Origin: Chitinophagaceae bacterium
GTDB lineage: Bacteria > Bacteroidota > Bacteroidia > Chitinophagales > Chitinophagaceae
Assembly (NCBI GenBank): GCA_947463755.1
Contig: CANHUK010000051.1
Span: 1-8,282 of the forward strand
Direction: 5' to 3'
Length of the DNA stretch: 8,282 nt
Part shown: positions 6,258-8,282 of the stretch, one piece after another
Layout: the number at the start of each line of letters is the position of its first letter
How positions within the stretch are numbered: the first letter of the stretch is position 1
Program-made: the position numbers and the translations under genes
Notes under the pieces: model-generated
Databases searched by the model: none
Seen by the model: only the letters and a program-made list of their open reading frames with translations
Told to the model about the DNA's origin: nothing

Positions 6258-6896
6258 ATGTACAAGTTCCTATTTTGCGCAATCTTTCTGTTGACGGCGA
6301 TCTGCTCATGCAACCGACCTTATACCCCGAAGCCCCGTGGGTATTTCAGGATCGATTTCCCGGAGCGGTCTTATGTCGAATTCAACGAGCAGGGTTTTCC
6401 GTATCGGTTCGACTATCCGGCCTATGGCAGGATCGTCAGGGACAGCAGCCTGTTCGACGGGGCGGAAAAGAATCCCTTCTGGATCAATATTGATTTCCCG
6501 GGGTTCAACGGCCGGATCTATCTGAGCTACAAGGCCATCGGAGGCTCATCGTCCTACAAGGTCAAACGTGGAGAAAAATACATCGACTCGGTGGCGATGA
6601 ACACCTTTGACGGACTGGTGGACGAGGCGTACCGGATGACTTTCAAGCATACGACAAAGGCCTCGGGCATCAGCGACTCATTGTTCCGGACGGCAAATGG
6701 TGTTTCGGGTGCCTATTTCAGGGTAGAAGGGAATGCGGCTACGGCGCGGCAGTTCTATGTGACCGACAGCACCAGGCATTTCCTTCGGGGGGCGCTTTAT
6801 TTCGACTCCACGCCCAACGAGGATTCACTCTCTGTGGTCAATGCGTTCCTGGAGGCTGATATGAGACATCTGATCGAGACACTCAGATGGCAATAA
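6258..6896 (+). CDS. gldD: Gliding motility lipoprotein GldD
   Basis: GldD is a lipoprotein required for gliding in F. johnsoniae and widely kept beside gldE, also in non-gliding Bacteroidota; the mechanism is unknown. The 212 residues begin with a lipoprotein signal peptide (MYKFLFCAIFLLTAICSC), with C18 the likely lipidated residue. The mature start, NRPYTPKPRGYFRIDFPE, is the family's hallmark. The rest is a soluble domain without membrane segments, ending in helical VNAFLEADMRHLIETLRW. The reading frame is open upstream to 6048, inside gldE; ATG 6258 is chosen because it gives the signal peptide and lies two bases after the gldE stop, which implies translational coupling. A hairpin with a T-rich tail 27 bases past the stop may end the transcript. 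Confidence 0.93.
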   Translation: MYKFLFCAIFLLTAICSCNRPYTPKPRGYFRIDFPERSYVEFNEQGFPYRFDYPAYGRIVRDSSLFDGAEKNPFWINIDFPGFNGRIYLSYKAIGGSSSYKVKRGEKYIDSVAMNTFDGLVDEAYRMTFKHTTKASGISDSLFRTANGVSGAYFRVEGNAATARQFYVTDSTRHFLRGALYFDSTPNEDSLSVVNAFLEADMRHLIETLRWQ

Positions 6897-6923
6897 TCTA
6901 CCGGGTGTCCGACCGGCATTCAT

Positions 6924-6949
6924 CCTTTGCCATCAAAGGTTTAATTTTG
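6924..6949 (+). terminator. Likely weak intrinsic terminator after gldD
   Basis: CCTTTG (6924-6929), the loop CCAT and CAAAGG (6934-6939) form a perfect 6-base-pair stem, followed at once by TTTAATTTTG. The form is that of a plus-strand intrinsic terminator, but the stem is short and only half G/C, so read-through is likely. Confidence 0.5.
6942..6949 (+). promoter_or_regulatory. Probable promoter -7 element of the DUF3109 gene
   Basis: TAATTTTG matches TAnnTTTG exactly and lies inside the T-rich tail of the preceding hairpin. Transcription would start at about 6954-6958, only 6-10 bases before the TTG start of the next gene. The TTTG at 6926-6929 is too close (12 bases) for a standard -33 element. 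Confidence 0.4.
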
Positions 6950-6963
6950 TAAAAAGCCCTCAA

Positions 6964-7551
6964 TTGATAGTCATTGACAAGGTATTGATCAGCGACGATG
7001 TCGTTGAAAAGCAGTTTGTTTGCGACCTGGCCCGTTGCAAGGGAGGTTGTTGCGAGGATGGTGACGCCGGGGCTCCGCTGACAGAACAGGAGCTGGACGA
7101 AGTTGTCAGGGCATACGAGATCGTACGCCCGCTGATGACCCCTGAAGGTATCCGGGAAGTGGAGCGCAAGGGTATGTATCAGTATGACAGGGAGTTTGGC
7201 TGGGTGACCCCGACGGTGGACAGCGGTATTTGCGCCTATGGCATCCGGGATGAACAAGGAACCATCAAGTGCGCATTTGAGGCGGCGTACCGAGATGGGC
7301 GGATCGGCTGGCGTAAACCCATCTCTTGCCATCTTTATCCCATCAAGACCAAGCGCAGTCAGTACAATGGCTACGAGATGGTCAATTACGAACCAAGGGA
7401 AGTCCTTTGCGCACCGGGTTGTGCGTTGGGCGAAAGTCTGCAGGTGCCGGTATATACGTTTCTGAAGGACGCGATCATCCGAAAGTACGGAGATGATTTT
7501 TACGAAATACTCGACAAGGTAGCCCGGGAACGAAGCCGGTCGGAGGATTGA
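6964..7551 (+). CDS. DUF3109-family cysteine-cluster protein
   Basis: The function is unknown. The 195 residues carry the YkgJ-like signature CDLARCKGGCC, that is C20-x4-C25-x3-C29-C30, and further cysteines at C90, C103, C122, C149 and C153. This suggests a bound zinc ion or iron-sulfur cluster, as annotated for the family. Other family traits are GAPLTEQE (36-43), the CHLYPI stretch (122-127) and the absence of a signal peptide or membrane segment, so it is probably cytoplasmic. The start is TTG at 6964: an in-frame stop lies at 6949-6951, and the family N-terminus begins at this Met-Ile. A promoter-like element ends 14 bases before the start, so the leader would be very short. lutB follows after 42 bases; a role in iron-sulfur or redox metabolism is conceivable but rests on that neighbour alone. 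Confidence 0.85.
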   Translation: MIVIDKVLISDDVVEKQFVCDLARCKGGCCEDGDAGAPLTEQELDEVVRAYEIVRPLMTPEGIREVERKGMYQYDREFGWVTPTVDSGICAYGIRDEQGTIKCAFEAAYRDGRIGWRKPISCHLYPIKTKRSQYNGYEMVNYEPREVLCAPGCALGESLQVPVYTFLKDAIIRKYGDDFYEILDKVARERSRSED

Positions 7552-7593
7552 TCTCCGCCCTTAGTTTCCGGCCTGTCTGTCCAAACAAATCAT

Positions 7594-8282
7594 ATGGGAC
7601 AAGCATCCGAGACATTTCTGGCCAAGAGTGCGATCAAGGCAGCAGATCTGGAACATCGTCGAAAGATCCGTTTCAACATCGGCAAATATGACGCGGTTGT
7701 ACCGATGGGTAAGCAGCAGTTCACAGATGTGGAACTGGTCCGCCGCAAGGCGAAGGTGACGAAGTGGAAGGCCATCGAGTCGCTGGATACCCATCTGGAA
7801 GAATTCGAACGCAATCTCCAGAAGCGGGGAGGAAAGGTGATCTGGGCAACCGACGTGGCCGAGGCACAGGCCGCGATCGGGGATATCTGCAGGAGGCATG
7901 CATGTCGGACCGTTGTCAAGAGTAAGAGCATGGTCACCGAAGAGATCCATCTCAACGACTACCTGGAGGGCATCGGCATTGAAAGCGTCGAGACGGACCT
8001 CGGGGAGTATATCCAGCAGCTGGATGGAGAGGCGCCGTATCACATCGTCACGCCGGCCATGCACAAAAGCAAGGAGGATGTCGCCCGCCTGTTTGCTGAA
8101 AAGCTCAATACGCCGCCTAACCTGAGCCCGGAAGCGTTGACGCAGGTTGCCAGGGTCAATCTTCATGCAAAATATACGGCTGCTGAGGTGGGGGTGACCG
8201 GCGCCAATTTCATCATTGCGGATACGGGTAGTATCGCCATCACTGAAAATGAGGGCAATGCTCGATTGAGCTGCGCATGGCC
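7594..8282 (+). CDS. lutB: Lactate utilization iron-sulfur protein LutB, N-terminal part (runs off the right edge)
   Basis: LutB is the iron-sulfur subunit of the LutABC complex that oxidises L-lactate to pyruvate. 229 complete codons are visible, all from the N-terminal LUD domain. Recognisable parts are VVKSKSMVTEEIHLNDYLE (107-125), HIVTPAMHKSKEDVA (150-164) and the signature GANFIIADTGSIAITENEGN (203-222). The ferredoxin-like cysteine motifs expected after residue 300 lie outside the window, so an LldF-type paralogue cannot be told apart. The ATG at 7594 follows an A-rich stretch (CCAAACAAATCAT) and is 42 bases past the DUF3109 stop on the same strand, so the two may be cotranscribed. No lutA precedes it here; lutC or lutA may lie downstream. 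Confidence 0.9.
   Translation, partial: MGQASETFLAKSAIKAADLEHRRKIRFNIGKYDAVVPMGKQQFTDVELVRRKAKVTKWKAIESLDTHLEEFERNLQKRGGKVIWATDVAEAQAAIGDICRRHACRTVVKSKSMVTEEIHLNDYLEGIGIESVETDLGEYIQQLDGEAPYHIVTPAMHKSKEDVARLFAEKLNTPPNLSPEALTQVARVNLHAKYTAAEVGVTGANFIIADTGSIAITENEGNARLSCAW

Noticed and set aside
5540..6313. Minus-strand frame of 257 codons opposite gldE
   Set aside because: It is antisense to the CBS and CorC/HlyC domains of GldE, with no domain of its own.
7561..8166. Minus-strand frame of 201 codons opposite lutB
   Set aside because: The plus-strand frame encodes a clear LUD domain with its signature motifs; the opposite frame has none.

Overview
The window comes from the chromosome of a member of the phylum Bacteroidota. 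The gliding genes gldE and gldD, a 31-residue AURKAIP1/COX24-type basic protein, sequences close to the phylum's -7 promoter element (TAnnTTTG), A-rich leaders without clear Shine-Dalgarno sites and the gene order all point there. The base composition looks GC-moderate (mid-50s % by eye), which would fit a Chitinophagales/Sphingobacteriales-like lineage. Placement below phylum level is only a guess.

The window is two divergent gene sets around a promoter region at about 3515-3673. The left half is on the minus strand. Read in transcription order it holds an HU-family nucleoid protein (3514-3191), a membrane-anchored TPR protein (3157-2309), the 31-residue basic protein (2283-2188), RNase G (2054-507) and the start of pabB, aminodeoxychorismate synthase component I (459 to the left edge). 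Gaps are 33, 25, 133 and 47 bases, so these five genes are probably one operon. Only the 133-base gap before rng holds visible structure, two stem-loops that could serve in RNA processing or in autoregulation of rng.

The right half is on the plus strand: mutY (3674-4792), gldE (4913-6256), gldD (6258-6896), a DUF3109 cysteine-cluster protein (6964-7551) and the start of lutB (7594 to the right edge). mutY removes adenine opposite 8-oxoguanine. GldE and GldD belong to the gliding/secretion-associated envelope set. LutB is an iron-sulfur component of L-lactate oxidation. The ssb gene that in many Bacteroidota lies between mutY and gldE is absent; only 120 bases separate them.

This is a conserved housekeeping region. 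There is no mobile element, CRISPR array, tRNA, rRNA or defence system. I see no convincing new system. The points worth a second look are the tiny ribosomal-type protein in an HU-RNase G operon, the structured leader of rng, the missing ssb, a terminator overlapping a promoter just before the DUF3109 gene, and three TTG starts. No stretch over 300 bases lacks a gene.
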